A stretch of 64,000 nucleotides of DNA from Macrocystis pyrifera. Lineage: Eukaryota > Sar > Phaeophyceae > Laminariales > Laminariaceae. The notes beneath the pieces were generated by a model. It ran no database searches. It was not told where the DNA came from and saw only the letters and a program-made list of their open reading frames with translations. The position numbers and the translations under genes were made by a program. The stretch lies in the NCBI GenBank assembly GCA_031763025.1, contig JASSKH010000038.1:3265001-3329000 (forward strand), written 5' to 3'. Below are positions 31,294 through 42,317 of this stretch, one piece after another. Position 1 is the first letter of the stretch. Each line of letters opens with the position of its first letter.

Positions 31294-31300
31294 TCCTAGT

Positions 31301-32104
31301 ACTCGTTGAGGGTCTGGTGTCTTTCAGTTCTTTTGCCGGCGCACTACACTAAATAGTGTCTCCAACACGGGATCGTAGCCTGGAGCCAAGTTCAACACCC
31401 TTAACACAAGTACCCCACGTTTGTGTCAGGCGATCTGCATGGTAACCATCCTGGCGTCCCACGATCGTATCTTCTATCTTCTTGCCCCGCTGCTGTACTG
31501 GTTACTTTCATCTAGGTAAGTCATTTTTACCGTGCAAGGTTCAAGGACGGCTTGCATAACACAAAGTCTTACTCATACATCGGGATGCCCCGTACGTCGC
31601 TTTCTCTGTCATATGTACGTTTCACCATGGGTAACTACCCCACTAATGCTCCCGAGTAGACCTTCACTGCCGAAAGCTTGGCCAACAATCCCCCACATTT
31701 TGTACCGGCTTCTACCCTTCAAGATATCAAGATATCTACGTACCGCTTGGTGCTCCTTCTCTTAGGTCATGTGGTCGATCAAATGCAAGGTGTTTGTTTC
31801 GTGAGTATAATAGGTCTTGACACAATGTCATGCATCATCCACCCCTCCCCTTCATTTAGCGCTTGGTATGTGCACCAAATGTCGGGGATTTTAGGAATAA
31901 TGTCAGACCAGATTTCCACCGCCCAATGGAAATCGGTATAGTTTTACGGTTATCTTACCACAAGACCCAACCTTCATGTGAATTGAACATGTTGGGGTGA
32001 CCATGCTGTATCTATGTGTGCGCATGTGAGGCGATCCATCTTCATGCTCGGTTTTTGGTCGATATTTTATGCCATTACTACCAGTATTGTGATATGGGAG
32101 AAAC
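31301..32104. other. No gene recognised
   Basis: Sequence upstream of the LINE 5' end. No coding stretch with splice signals, no repeat seen elsewhere in the window. Confidence 0.45.
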
Positions 32105-32645
32105 CTTTATACTTTTTCAAGTCTATGACTGGTTTGGGTTCGGATATGGGGGAAAAAAAACTGGTTTGTTCACTTGTTTCATTTCTAAATCTGGTTTGGG
32201 TTTCGGTATCGGCAAAAAAATGATTAGTTGAGTAATTTCATTTCTGAATCCGGGTTGTGTTATGATATTGGAAAAAAAAAACTGGTTAGTTCATTTGTTT
32301 CACGTCTAAATCTTTTTTTTTTTTGCGTTTTTGGTATGGTAAAAAAAAAAAGGTTGTTGAGTAATTTCATGTCTAAATCTGGTTTGTGTCACGATAAAGG
32401 GGGGGAAAACTAGTTAATTCAATTGTTTCACGTCTAAATCTGGTTTTAGCGTTCTTGGTACGAGAAAAAAAAGTAGTTAGTTGAGTAATTTCATGCCTAA
32501 ATCCGGTTTTTGTAATCATAGGGGGAAAAAGAACTGGTTAGTTCAATTGTTTCATGTCTAGATCTGTTTTTTTGCGTTTCGGTTTGGGGGGAAAAAAAAT
32601 GTTAGTTGAGTAATTTCATATCTAAATCTGGTTTGTGTTTTAATG
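32105..32645. repeat. Higher-order minisatellite of alternating ~60-bp units
   Basis: Eight or nine units with two alternating types. Type A has ACTGGTTAGTTCAATTGTTT and type B has GTTAGTTGAGTAATTTCAT; both contain GTCTAAATCTGGTTTGTG and a G/A-rich end (GGGGGAAAA). The repeating block is therefore a dimer of about 120 bp. Confidence 0.85.
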
Positions 32646-32811
32646 GGAAATAACTGTGAATCGTGTGTTGTGTGTTGTGTTTGCTTTACCGGTGGGTCTG
32701 GTTTCTGAGTTGTTGTTTGCATAGTGTCTATGTCTGGTCTGGTCTATGTGGCATTTGCGCCAGAAGGAGCAATCTGTACATTGCATGTCTAGTGTCTGGT
32801 GGCTTGTTTTA

Positions 32812-32890
32812 CAGCGTCGTCGCCACTCGACGCCAACCCATCCAGATTTAGAGGGGGCGGCAAACGGGGAGGGGGGGGGGGGGGGGGGTG
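32812..32890 (-). mobile_element. S1 retroposon head fragment behind poly-C
   Basis: On the minus strand: a C run (G run at 32868-32888), then GGGTTGGCGTCGAGTGGCGA and CGACGCTGTAAAAC, the S1 5' head. Only the head is present. Confidence 0.75.
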
Positions 32891-33894
32891 TTTAGTTTTA
32901 GCTACTCGTACAGAGTGTGTATCCCAGAGCTGAGGGAGGTGATACTTGTATTACTTAATACCGAGAATCAAGGAATGAACGACAACCGAAGCAGAGATAT
33001 TGTTGTTACCCCATGTGCCATCTAACAAACGTATACGTGCTCCGAAGTACAACTGCACAACTGCTGCAATGGGGGCCCGCATTTAGTGAAAATTCCGTTG
33101 AGAAAGGCAGGGCAATTGTTGAGAAAACGTTGGAAAATGGGTGTGAGAAAGACAGCTCAAACTAGGCAACAAGACAAGAAACAGCCTAATAAAAAACACA
33201 TGCGACCGGTGCCCACCCAATACAAGAACCGAGGTCGTGCCGGACGGTAGCACAAAATTAAGAAACACGCCACAAGCAACAACCTCAGGCGGTGTGACCA
33301 TTCAGAAACAGTTGGGTACGAAATGCGGACGAATGCGCGCCATACATATGTTCAACAGTGGTGTGTGATAGGCTGGATTGATATGCTGTAAGTTTGTGTT
33401 CCATCAGTGGTGACTCGTTTGTTGCCGGAGCTCATGAAGGTTGCAGCAGATTGTGGCCTCAACAGGACCTGCGGCGTTCTGCACGTTTTTTGTGGCTTGG
33501 GGAACTCAAGAGAGTAACCCCACAGCAAGGTAGCATCGTACGGGTAGTATGCCTCAGTCGCGGCTGATCTGCACGACGTCAACGTGAGGTGTGAGGCCTG
33601 ACTCTCGCGGGAAGAAAAAATCTAAGAAACAAGAAATGCCGAAAAAAGTTGAATTTGAGCCGCGGGTAAAAAGAAGGAACCGCCAGGTAAGGAGACTGCT
33701 GGTGCTGGCACACGAAATCCAACTTTGAGCCTGGACGCCAAACTGACGTTTCATAGTAGCGGGCTCCCACTTCGGTAAGGCTTCTTCCAACAATACTATC
33801 GATAGATACTAGGGAATCATAACTCTGGCTTCAGACGTGAAGATGTTGCCAATCATTCAGATCTGAAACCTTAAAGACCTGGACGAACATATAC
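32891..33894. other. No gene recognised
   Basis: About 1 kb of mixed sequence. A single GAGCCTGGACGCCA word at 33728 matches the hairpin at 10187. No splice-bounded coding signal found. Confidence 0.45.
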
Positions 33895-34004
33895 TATTAC
33901 GAGGGACCATAGTAAATAGGACCTACGGCACATACAAAAACCTACGTATTTTTCTATTTTTTACTAACAATATTTGGTCTTATATACTATGGCCCTCCGT
34001 AATA
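33895..34004. mobile_element. MITE family A, copy 9
   Basis: 110 bp, TATTACGAGGGACC to GGCCCTCCGTAATA, TA at both ends. The G-to-A change in the left arm and the CTCC in the right arm are complementary, so the arms remain paired. Confidence 0.88.
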
Positions 34005-34067
34005 GGTGAGTGTCCCCCGGTGATCGGTGGCTAACTATTGATGACGCGCGCTTGACTTAACCCCTTA

Positions 34068-34133
34068 AGAGCTGCAATCCTTTTGAGGGGACAAACTACT
34101 CAGAATTAGAGTTGGACACTTTTTTCCAGCACG
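34068..34133. mobile_element. Family B element, left half
   Basis: TTAACCCCTTAAGAGCTGCA then GGGGACAAACTACTCAGAAT. The end piece CTACTCAGAATTAGAGTTGG recurs at 44236. The stretch 34134-34980 downstream is unassigned apart from a TTAGGG-like spot at 34470. Confidence 0.65.
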
Positions 34134-34979
34134 ATGTGAAAGGGTTCAGATTCATGCCACGGCGGTGAAGGGAGTTCCCAATTTTTCTCAGGTTGCTACC
34201 AATACTAATAGTTAATATGTATATGCACGCTTGATGTGCGTCTGAACATCATAAGGAAGAGCTCTGCACGTCGGCCCAAAACTGACTTTGTTTGACGAAA
34301 ATCGAATTGCCAACCCGAGGAATGCAGGAAAAATAAACCGGTACAAGATTTCAAGATTTCCACCGATTATTCGAAACTATGTATGGTTGACGCCAAATGC
34401 TGTGTACGGGACGAAGACGGCCATAACAACCCCACACATTTGTTGATTCGGTTGGGGCTAAGGTTATAGGGTTAGGGCCCCCGTCTTAACGAGATTTGTT
34501 TTTCGTGGTAATCGAATACTTCGTGGGAAAAAAATAGGGTTTTTGCCAAAATCAGGTATACCTGGCCACTTTTGTGCCAAAAACAGTTACATACTGAAAT
34601 CAAGTACAAACACACACACCAGGAGCCCTGCTATTGGCCAAGCTGACATTGTAACTGATTTTGGCACGAAAAGGCCGAGGTACACCTGATTTTTTCTACT
34701 CTCTCTAGCTTTCAACTGATTTTGGCCAACTTTGAACCAATCAGAGAGGCCATACGTACACTAAACTGTGTTTTCTCTCCGTATGCCTCTGCGCTCCCTC
34801 GGTTGAAATTCTTCTGTATTGACGTATAAACTCTGTACTCGTACGTCGTACGTAAAAGTACGTATATTATACATGCATACGTGCGTACGCTGGTTTCACT
34901 TTTTCTCCTTTGGGGTGTGCGATGTGCTCCAGTTAGTTGTTGTGTATACTCTGTTGTTTTCTATGTTCACAGCAGTCTT

Positions 34980-35235
34980 TACAGCACCATGGACACTCGG
35001 CGTTTCGTCTGCACCACCCCGCGTCGAGGTGGTCTCAGGTTTGGTTCGGCAAGATAATTTCGTGCCGAGCAGGCGGTTCCGCGAGGACTGTCTGGAAGCT
35101 TTAAAGCTGTCAACGGGGGGGGGGGGGGGCGCCAGAGTAAATACTCTAGGCGCTCCCGCCGTGGCGAAACAAACGAAGCATATTAATAGTGACTCTTTGC
35201 AGGTCCAACTGGAGCCCGTGGTACCTACACCCTGA
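34980..35235 (+). CDS. Weak exon candidate
   Basis: After a T-rich stretch and TATGTTCACAG (34960-34971, possible acceptor) the plus strand is open for about 85 codons to a stop at 35233. It reads SSAPPRVEVVSGLVRQDNFV and PSRRFREDCLEALKLS, then crosses a 12-nt G run. A CACCATGG start context at 34986 is in a different, short frame. Frame and reality uncertain. Confidence 0.2.
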
Positions 35236-35601
35236 AGAAAACAAAACAATTCAGATTTTGGAGGCCATGTGGCACGCTTAATACTTTAGGCGCATTCTTT
35301 TTTTTTCCGGATTGTAATGGACATCACACCGCTCGTGGCGCGCGTTTTTTACTTGGCTTTAGCATGTACCAGGTACCTGATTTTGGCTCAAACGGATCAG
35401 GTGTACCTGATTTTGTCATTTGCCCAAAAAAATATTTTAATTTGATTTGAATAGAATTTTCGTGAAAAATATGCCTTTGGGTCCTATCGAGGAATAGCGT
35501 ATACGAAAAAAAAAAACGAATAATGCGCAAGGGTCAACGAACACACCCGAGGGCAACCAACGAGGCGAGCGACGGCCCGCGTCCTCCCCGGGGCGCGGCG
35601 G

Positions 35602-36021
35602 TCAGCGGCCGATTGTTTCTGCCGGCACCGCCAAAGAGGCTATCGCTCTTGGGACGTCTTGGGTGGCTGGCGCAGCCCCGAAGCCCCACGCAGGCGGCAG
35701 CGACGCGGATACGGCGATCGAACTTCTGAGCGAAGTCGTGACCTGGTCGGTGCTCGTGTGGTTTGCGAGGCAAAGAGGGGTGAAAAACTTGGTTTGCGAC
35801 GGCCTTGTAGATTTTTGAGGCGCCGCGGATGATCTACTCTGTGCTAGGGGCCGTCGGACCTCACGCTGCGGCTGCTTCGGTGGCCCTGCCTCTCGGGAAT
35901 GGTGCATCTCACCTGTGAAGCAGTCGACGACACGTCTCAAGTTTGCGTAGCTTGCTTCGGTTTCAGGAACATGCCACGTTGAGTCGGACAAACTCCTCAA
36001 ATTGAATAACACTAAGAGCAA
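35602..36021 (-). CDS. Weak open reading frame, hypothetical
   Basis: 139-codon minus-strand frame with Ser/Pro/Ala-rich, moderately protein-like content (DSTWHVPETEASYANLRRVV; HHSREAGPPKQPQREVRRPL). Local GC content is higher than the surroundings. No domain recognised and other frames are open too. Confidence 0.2.
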   Translation of the reverse strand: MLLVLFNLRSLSDSTWHVPETEASYANLRRVVDCFTGEMHHSREAGPPKQPQREVRRPLAQSRSSAAPQKSTRPSQTKFFTPLCLANHTSTDQVTTSLRSSIAVSASLPPAWGFGAAPATQDVPRAIASLAVPAETIGR

Positions 36022-36552
36022 AAGAAGTCCAGACTTTGTGTCGAAATCGTTTTTTTCGTTCTATTCGAATCAAAAGTTAAAACGCCTGCTTGGTGATTCA
36101 CTTGTCAACCAATCAGATGCAAATCAAATCACACCAATTTTTTTTTGGCGAAGTATCATCAAAAACGTTTCTCGTTGAGATGGGCCCTTACTATTAATAG
36201 TAGTTATTCTATAGTCATACTCGTATCGTACATAGCAGTAGTAGACGTGACCCTCAACCATCGTAAGTGTCGAATACGTGGGAAGGTGCCTTGTTTGTAG
36301 ATACAGTGTTAATAGAACGATCACATCGGCTAGGGCATACGAATACCAGACACGTGAAGCACAGCAACAGGGGTTGATACAATTTTTTTTATTGTATTTA
36401 GTTCTTCGGTTGAGCCTCCCTACCCGTCAGTCAGTTAACGTTGGACCCTACAAAAAACACCCCTGTCTAGTATATTTTCTGTGCCCCCCTCCCCCTCCAA
36501 GTTACAAGAGCAGTGCGGGCTCCCTTTTGATTCATGTGTGCCTATATACGAC

Positions 36553-36553
<1 letters not shown>
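36022..36553. other. No gene recognised
   Basis: Unassigned AT-rich sequence. It contains one TACTATTAATAGTA palindromic word at 36189. Confidence 0.45.
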
Positions 36554-36604
<51 letters not shown>

Positions 36605-36660
36605 ATGCGAGGATCTACGGTCATACGACTATGCATGATAATGAGTATCCCCCCCCCCAT
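36554..36660 (+). mobile_element. 50-nt C run followed by S1 3' tail
   Basis: A pure C run (36554-36603) is followed immediately by GATGCGAGGATCTACGGTCA, GCATGATAATGAGTATCC and a further short C run. This is a 55-bp S1 tail placed exactly behind poly-C. Confidence 0.85.
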
Positions 36661-37239
36661 GTATTTATCTATTCTTCCGTGTGACCGTATACAATATGCT
36701 GCTATTTTTTTCGTCTCCTCTCATGGGAGCTCATAAAGAGCTCAAGAGCCACAAGAGGCGTGCTTGATATGTCAGGTACGCGACCCCCCCCGCCTCCATT
36801 TTACATGTGTATTCCGACCTCTGAGCAGAAGAGCGTAGCCAGTCCCTTGCTGGAGAAGGAATGAATCCCCAGAGAAGGATGGTGGAGTTTGTAGCGGTCG
36901 ATGTAACTGTGTGTGTAGTTTTCACATTAAATCGTCTTTCTACCCAGTTTCATCAGTACACCCAGTGTCCGTCCTGATTCCTTATCCTGGAGAGATACTA
37001 ATTATGTGGTCACAGACTATGAGACAGAGGGAGACCGAAATAAAAAATAATCGCAAATTCAAGGGTCAAGCAAGTGAAGTGCGGTACGAGAACACGATAA
37101 CACATGCAAGACTAGAAAAACAAGAACAAAGACAACAACAAAAAGAAAAATCTGCGATGAAACAGAATGCAAATGACGCAAGGAGATCAGAAAGGCTGCT
37201 ATTTTACAGATGGAAAGCATACATACTCAGGAAGGACAG

Positions 37240-37720
37240 ATAGCTGCCGCACGGACGATACCGTCCGGGGAAAATGTAGTTTTCATGCTCTAGGAGGCCG
37301 GTATTGTGCGGCGCGTCAAAAGGCCTATAGTGGACTGAATATATACACGAACTATTAATAGTATAAATATAGAAGGCGGTGTTGGCGGAAAATATACCAG
37401 GAAATCCGTCATTTGGGGCGCGTTAAAACGCTTATCCATGTTGGCCCATATTCAACTGAAATTAGTCTAGGAGGGTGGTGTATAGCAGCCGATTGTCGGC
37501 GGCCAATACGCTAGGAAACCCGTCTTTACCGCCGCGTCAAGAGGTTTATTTTGGTTCTAATATTGTAAGAAATTTTACGTAGGAGGCGGTGTGTAGTGGC
37601 CGGTTGTCGACGGCAAATATGCTAGGAAACCCGTATTTTTTGGGGCGCGTCGAAACGCCTATGGTGACCCTACTCTACTATTTTTAGTGTTGAGGGCGGT
37701 GTATACCGGTCAAATTTCCA
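37240..37720. repeat. Diverged ~110-bp tandem repeat
   Basis: Four units with CTAGGAAACCCGTC, GGGGCGCGTTAAAACGC, TAGGAGGCGGTGT and GTATAGCAGCCGATTGTCGG. The GCGCGTYRAAACGC block is palindromic. Non-coding. Confidence 0.8.
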
Positions 37721-37909
37721 CCCTTAATTCCTGAACCTCTCCTCTCTTCCCTCATTGTGTTCTTGGCACTATGGTGTCACATACATATATATACTTGGAC
37801 GTCTTTCTGAGACGTAGCGTCCTAACACAATCAATCGAAACCTCAAGAATTTTGCGCACAAAAACAAACGAATCCCTAAGAAAGTTGAAGAGTCGCGGCA
37901 GCAAAGACG

Positions 37910-38360
37910 TCGTCTAAGCGAGCCGGTCGCCGATAGCAAGTCTCGGGGTTTGGGCGCTTGGCACTCCTTTATATATGCGGTAGTCGAGCCACCTATACAT
38001 GTCGGAGGGGCAAAGGTGTCGCTTTAAGGTTTTGTTGTAGCCCGCCAAGGCATCTTCACGTAGACTCAATATACCAATTTTAGTGTGGGGAGACCCGTGA
38101 CCGCTGCCGTCAAAGCTCAAGAGTACCGTCACCCGATGCGGTTGACGGTCTAGGTTTGACCCGTCAAGGCCTCTTCTGACTTAATACACCTATTTAGCGT
38201 GGGGAGTTCCTTGACGGCTGCCGTCAAGGCCCAACAGTGCCGTCAACCAAGATATCAGTTGACGGTCTCAATTCGACACATGAACGCCTCATGCCAGTTT
38301 CAGTCTGAAGAATTCCCTGACGGCTGCTGTCAAGGCACAATAATAGTACGAGGGCCACGG
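37910..38360. repeat. TTGACGGC tandem repeat, ~110-bp unit
   Basis: Three to four units, each with GTGGGGAGTTCCTTGACGGC, TGCCGTCAAGGCCCAAC, GTGCCGTCAACC and TTGACGGTCTC. The word TTGACGGC and its complement GCCGTCAA alternate. Confidence 0.8.
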
Positions 38361-38690
38361 GCCCTTCCCCGGATTAGAAATCCAACCCCTGTAGTACCTA
38401 TTCTATGTTGGTTGCAATGGTTTATGGAATGGTTGAGGAGCCCCGTCAGTGAGAATTGCTTCGGCTACACTATTATCAAGTGAAACCCCTATCGCACACG
38501 AGCACGGGTCGAGAATCTACTTTATACCACTATTAATAATCATAGAGTTACTCATCCGAGACACGTTTACGAGTACAGTGGGGGTCACGGTTGAAGACCT
38601 ACTGGCTTCAAGAGAAGTACTGGTTTAGGGAAGGGAGGTCCAATGGCTTGGCACGGCCATACTACAGAAATATATATGTATTGTCTATTG

Positions 38691-38770
38691 CTTTTAGGAC
38701 TGCAGTCCCACTTGGTGACAAAACCATTCAAATTATCAGTAGTTTGTCCCCTTAAACGGGACTGCGCTCC
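38691..38770. mobile_element. Family B element, diverged
   Basis: TTTTAGGACTGCAGTCCCAC ... AGTTTGTCCCCTTAAACGGG ACTGC. The arms pair but the outer TTAA ends are not recognisable. Confidence 0.7.
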
Positions 38771-38793
38771 TAATGGTTGAGAGAAGTTCGGGT

Positions 38794-38894
38794 TTAACCC
38801 TTGTAAGACTGCAGTCCCGTTTTAGGGGCAGAGTGCTTAGAAATTCGAGCGGTCCGTCCCCAAAACGAGATTGCGGTTTATCCTAAAGGTTTAA
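38794..38894. mobile_element. Family B inverted-repeat element with TTAA ends
   Basis: 101 bp: TTAACCCTTGTAAGACTGCA at the left and CTAAAGGTTTAA at the right, with GTCCCGTTTTAGGGGC and GTCCCCAAAACGAGAT as inner arms. The TTAA at both ends and CCYTT inverted ends recall piggyBac-type MITEs (inference). Confidence 0.8.
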
Positions 38895-39017
38895 AGAGAG
38901 GTCAAACACGCCTCACACACGACGCATACTCATGTAGGGATAGCACCCACCTGCGGTTTTCTGAGACTCCTTGTCACTGTGGAGGAGCTAGCTCTATCTG
39001 TCTCAACGAACTGGCTA

Positions 39018-39115
39018 TTAACCTTTGTAGTACTGCAGTCCCGTGTTGTGGGCAAGCTACTTCGGAGTAGAGTGGTTTGTCTCCGAAACGGGACTGCAGT
39101 TTCCAAAAAGGTTAA
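39018..39115. mobile_element. Family B inverted-repeat element with TTAA ends
   Basis: 98 bp, TTAACCTTTGTAGTACTGCA to ACTGCAGTTTCCAAAAAGGT-TAA. The best-preserved single copy: both arms and the TTAA ends are clear. Confidence 0.85.
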
Positions 39116-39201
39116 GAAAAAATACACACTTGACCCGATGAGCTAAAATCCCATAGCCCAGGTCTATGCATTTTGTTGTTGTAAAAATCTGCGATGTTGG
39201 G

Positions 39202-39310
39202 TATTCCGGGGAACCATAGTAAATAGGGCCAAGTATTGTCACTTAAAATAGGAAAATATATAGGTGTTTGTGTGTACCGTAGATCCTATTAACTATGGCC
39301 CCCCGTAGTA
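39202..39310. mobile_element. MITE family A, copy 10
   Basis: 109 bp, TATTCCGGGGAACC to GGCCCCCCGTAGTA. It lies 90 bp from a family B element. Confidence 0.85.
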
Positions 39311-39559
39311 GTTCCTTCGACGAGAAGCCACATCAGACAGACAGACAGACACTACTCAGGCCAAAACGTACTACCCGTATCATATTCTAGACCGCGTCAC
39401 CCCCCTCTCGTGAACCGCGACCCCCTCCATTGTGCGAGCTTTCGACTGCTTGCTATTGGATTGGGGGTGTGTGTTTGAACTGCACGTTATTGTTCGGCGG
39501 CAAACGAAGCAGCAGTAGTAATGACTTGCACTTCTCTCTCGAACAGGTAATCGTTTCCC

Positions 39560-39790
39560 ACAGACAGTTCGTGATCTAGATCTTTCAAGGCAGATAGATA
39601 TATTCCCGATCTCGACTATACTTGATTTTTGCCCGTGTTGCCGGGTGGTACATACATACACGTACTATCCGCGTGGTCCAGCGCATTTTTCTTGGGTTGG
39701 ATCTGTACGACTGTGCACAGGCCCTGCACAACCTCTCACAGCGGGAGACGAAGATCTAGATGATCTATCAGTACGTGATCTATCTGAGGT
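39560..39790. repeat. GATC-word repeat region 5
   Basis: Shares CTAGATCTTTCAAGGCAGAT with 3548 and GCCCTGCACAACCTCTCACA with about 3704. Contains GATCTAGATGATCTATC. Confidence 0.75.
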
Positions 39791-39858
39791 GTGAAAAGAG
39801 TGTAGTCACGGGTCTCAAATTCACACCGCCGCCAAAAAACATATAGAGCCCCCCCCCG

Positions 39859-40095
39859 GCGATGCTGTCATCCGTATACAAGAAAATCCGCCTCTAAAGA
39901 GGTTCTTAGTAGGATGCAGCTCACCCTTCATGCGACTCGCCCAACACAACACGGCGCTTCGCGCTTGGCGCAAGCAATGTCTGCCTGGTCGGTGAAAGCC
40001 CGACGTGCTCCGTCCCGGCATTGCAGGGATGCGAGGGTCTATGGTCATACGACTACGGCCATGCATGATAATGAGTACCCCCCCCCCCCCCCCCC
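39859..40095 (+). mobile_element. S1 retroposon, 5'-truncated, joined to LINE
   Basis: Starts at GATGCTGTCATCCGTATACA, contains GTAGGATGCAGCTCACCC and the full 3' block, and ends GATAATGAGTAC plus an 18-nt C run (40078-40095). A truncated LINE begins about 20 bp further in the same orientation. Confidence 0.85.
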
Positions 40096-40114
40096 ATCCC
40101 TCCTCGCGGTACTA

Positions 40115-41750
40115 ACAACGTACTGTTTCTTTCTAGATGTGCAGAAAGCCTACGACACAGTATGGAGAAATAAATTGTGGAAAAAACTGTGGGAAATAGG
40201 AATCAGAGGAAAGATGTGGAGAATGATGAAAAATATGACGGAATGTGCGAGAAGTGCTGTGATGCTGGACGGGGAAATGTCGAAGTATGTTGACATTTTA
40301 CAAGGAGTTGCACAGGGATGTACGTTGTCACCTAACTTATTCAAGATATATATTAACGACCTGATAGTAGCAGTCGAGGCAGCAAGGCAGGGAGTCGCGG
40401 TAGGGGAAGATACGGTGTCGGGATTGATGTTTGCGGATGACTTGGTGGGGATATCAGAAACACCCGAAGGATTGCAGAAACAAATAGAGAAGGCGCTAGA
40501 ATACACCAGGAAATGGAGGGTGACGGCGAACGTCAAGAAATGCGCAGTAGTTGTTTGCAACGAAGATAAGGTAAACCCGGTAAATTTCAGTTGGAAGTGG
40601 GGAGAAGATGAATTGCCGATCGTAGACCAGTATACATACATACCTTGGCGTAGAGATCTCAAAAGACTGCTCTTGGGAGGGTAAGGCACAAGTAGGCAAG
40701 ATGGATGCGATCCTAACAGACTCGAACCTTGACACTAAGATTAGGAGATGTATCTTGATGAATGCGATAGTACCAAAGCTAGAATATGCAGGAGAAGTAT
40801 GGGAAGGGAACACGAAACTCGTAAAACAGTTGGAAACAGCACAAATGACAGCGGCTAAAAAAATCCTTAAGATGTTCAAGTACGACTAGTAATACGGTAT
40901 TAAGAGCAGAACTGGGAATGCGCCCACTCAAGACAAATAGAGACATGAGAAAGTTGAACTGGCAATATAAAGTAAGGAACATGCCAAAAAAGAGGTTGCC
41001 AGCCATAGTTAATAGAGCTGTATGGGAGAAAGTAACAAAAGGGCGAGCTGGAATAAGGTGGGATGGCGTAGTTGAGAAAGTATGGAAGGATATAGGGGGA
41101 AACCAAGAAGAGATGATGTCCGCCGGGAAGTTTTGGAAGTACAAGGCAAGAAGAAGAAATAATAGAAAGAAGGGAAAGGCTAGCGCTAAGAAACAAGGTG
41201 GAATCGGAAAAACACTCAGAGATATACGGGGGATTGAGGGAAGGATTAGGAATGAAAACGTATTTGCATGGCCCAATGGACTTCGCGAAAACGCTGAAAC
41301 TGCGCTTTCGTGTAGGGGACCTGGACCTGCCAGAAAGAAGAAAGAGGTACACCAATAGCCGGGAAGGGGAGGAAGTAGACGCACAGATGTGGCCGTGTGG
41401 CAAAGCAATAGATAGTAGAACTCACATAGTAGGAGAATGTGAAATATACAAGGAGGAACGGGATGTGTTAGAAAAGGAGATGAGGAAAATAGACGAATGT
41501 GACATGGAGGAGTTTGATACAATGAATAGCAGCGAGAAAACGATCGCTATCCTAGGGGATAGATGGTGGCCACACGAGGCCAAACAGGAAGGGGATAAGA
41601 TTAGCAAAAAGTTTCTATGTAATATATGGAAACAACGTAATGAGCGCCCAATTGTTGGAGGTGTCTCTATTAGGAGTAGGAACGGTGCTCCGTCTCGAAA
41701 GGGATGCGTGGTCAATGGTCAAATGACCAAGGCAAGCAACAAATAAGTAC
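40115..41750 (+). mobile_element. 5'-truncated LINE with poly-C tail
   Basis: Same family as the minus-strand LINE at 27-31 kb, starting inside RT at the FFLDVQKAYDT motif and running to the 3' end GCAACAAATAAGTAC followed by 29 C (41749-41777, broken at 41778 by AT). It has a roughly 28-bp deletion near 40680 compared with the other copy. Confidence 0.9.
40127..41746 (+). pseudogene. LINE reverse transcriptase and C-terminal part
   Basis: The first frame (to about 40682) carries FFLDVQKAYDT, GIRGKMWRMMKNMTECARSA, ILQGVAQGCTLSPNLF and LMFADDLVGIS. It then meets the same 4-base ATAC duplication as the other copy and reads the wrong frame. The C-terminal part continues at 40918 (NRDMRKLNWQYKV) and from 41198 as a 182-codon frame with WPCGKAIDSRTHIVGECEIY (C-C-H-C-type knuckle) and WKQRNERPIVGG, ending in the 3' block itself (GCVVNGQMTKASNK, stop). 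The stop codon thus lies inside the conserved 3' block. Confidence 0.88.
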
Positions 41751-41788
41751 CCCCCCCCCCCCCCCCCCCCCCCCCCCATCCCCCCCCC

Positions 41789-42292
41789 CCGTTGGGTTAG
41801 CGTCGGCTGGCGACGACGCTATAAAACACGCCTCTCACTGCGTGAGCTAGAGAGCCAAGATACCGTTTTTTTTTTTTTGGCGGTTACCACGGCTGGCGGT
41901 CAAGCTAGATCATTTTTGTGCGGGGAGAACCTTTACTTCGCACAAGGGGGATGATCGTATCACGTAGCGTGTATATGGTGAGGCACCCATGAGGCAGTTA
42001 CATAGTGAACCCATTGCTGTCTCTGGAAGTGGCCACACCAGAAATTAAATTAATTCATTGATGCTGTCATCCGTATGCAAGAAAATCCGCCTCTAAAGCG
42101 GATCTTAGTAGGATGCAGCTCACCCTTCATGCGACTCGCCCGACGCCTCACGGCGCTTCGCGCTTAGTGCAAGCAATGCCTCTGCCTGGTCGGTGAAAAC
42201 CCGACGTGCTCCGTCCCGTTATTGTAGGGATGCGAGGGTCTATGGTCATACGACCACGGCCATGCACGATATTGAGTACACCCCCCTCCCCC
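41789..42292 (+). mobile_element. S1 retroposon, full-length copy 2
   Basis: Begins GTTGGGTTAGCGTCGGCTGG right after the LINE's C-rich tail and ends CGATATTGAGTACACC plus C-rich sequence. Its 3' hairpin GGTCATACGACC is perfect, unlike the GACT form in most copies. Confidence 0.88.
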
Positions 42293-42317
42293 CCTATATT
42301 ATACCTGGTATATGTAT

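Larger units (their letters stand above)
27106..31300 (-). mobile_element. LINE-type non-LTR retrotransposon, near full length
   Basis: About 4.2 kb on the minus strand, carrying in order a basic N-terminal region, an apurinic-type endonuclease, a reverse transcriptase with the FADD catalytic motif, and a C-terminal C-C-H-C-type knuckle, ending in a 3' block shared with the S1 retroposons and a poly-C tail. Several frameshifts interrupt the coding part, so the copy looks inactive. The exact 5' end is not visible; no target duplication could be assigned. Confidence 0.9.

Noticed and set aside
34819..34979. Extension of the 34980 frame upstream to a start at 34819
   Set aside because: The upstream part is hydrophobic, AT-rich and followed by an acceptor-like TTCACAG, so it looks intronic.
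40150..41522. Long minus-strand frames
   Set aside because: Antisense of the truncated plus-strand LINE.
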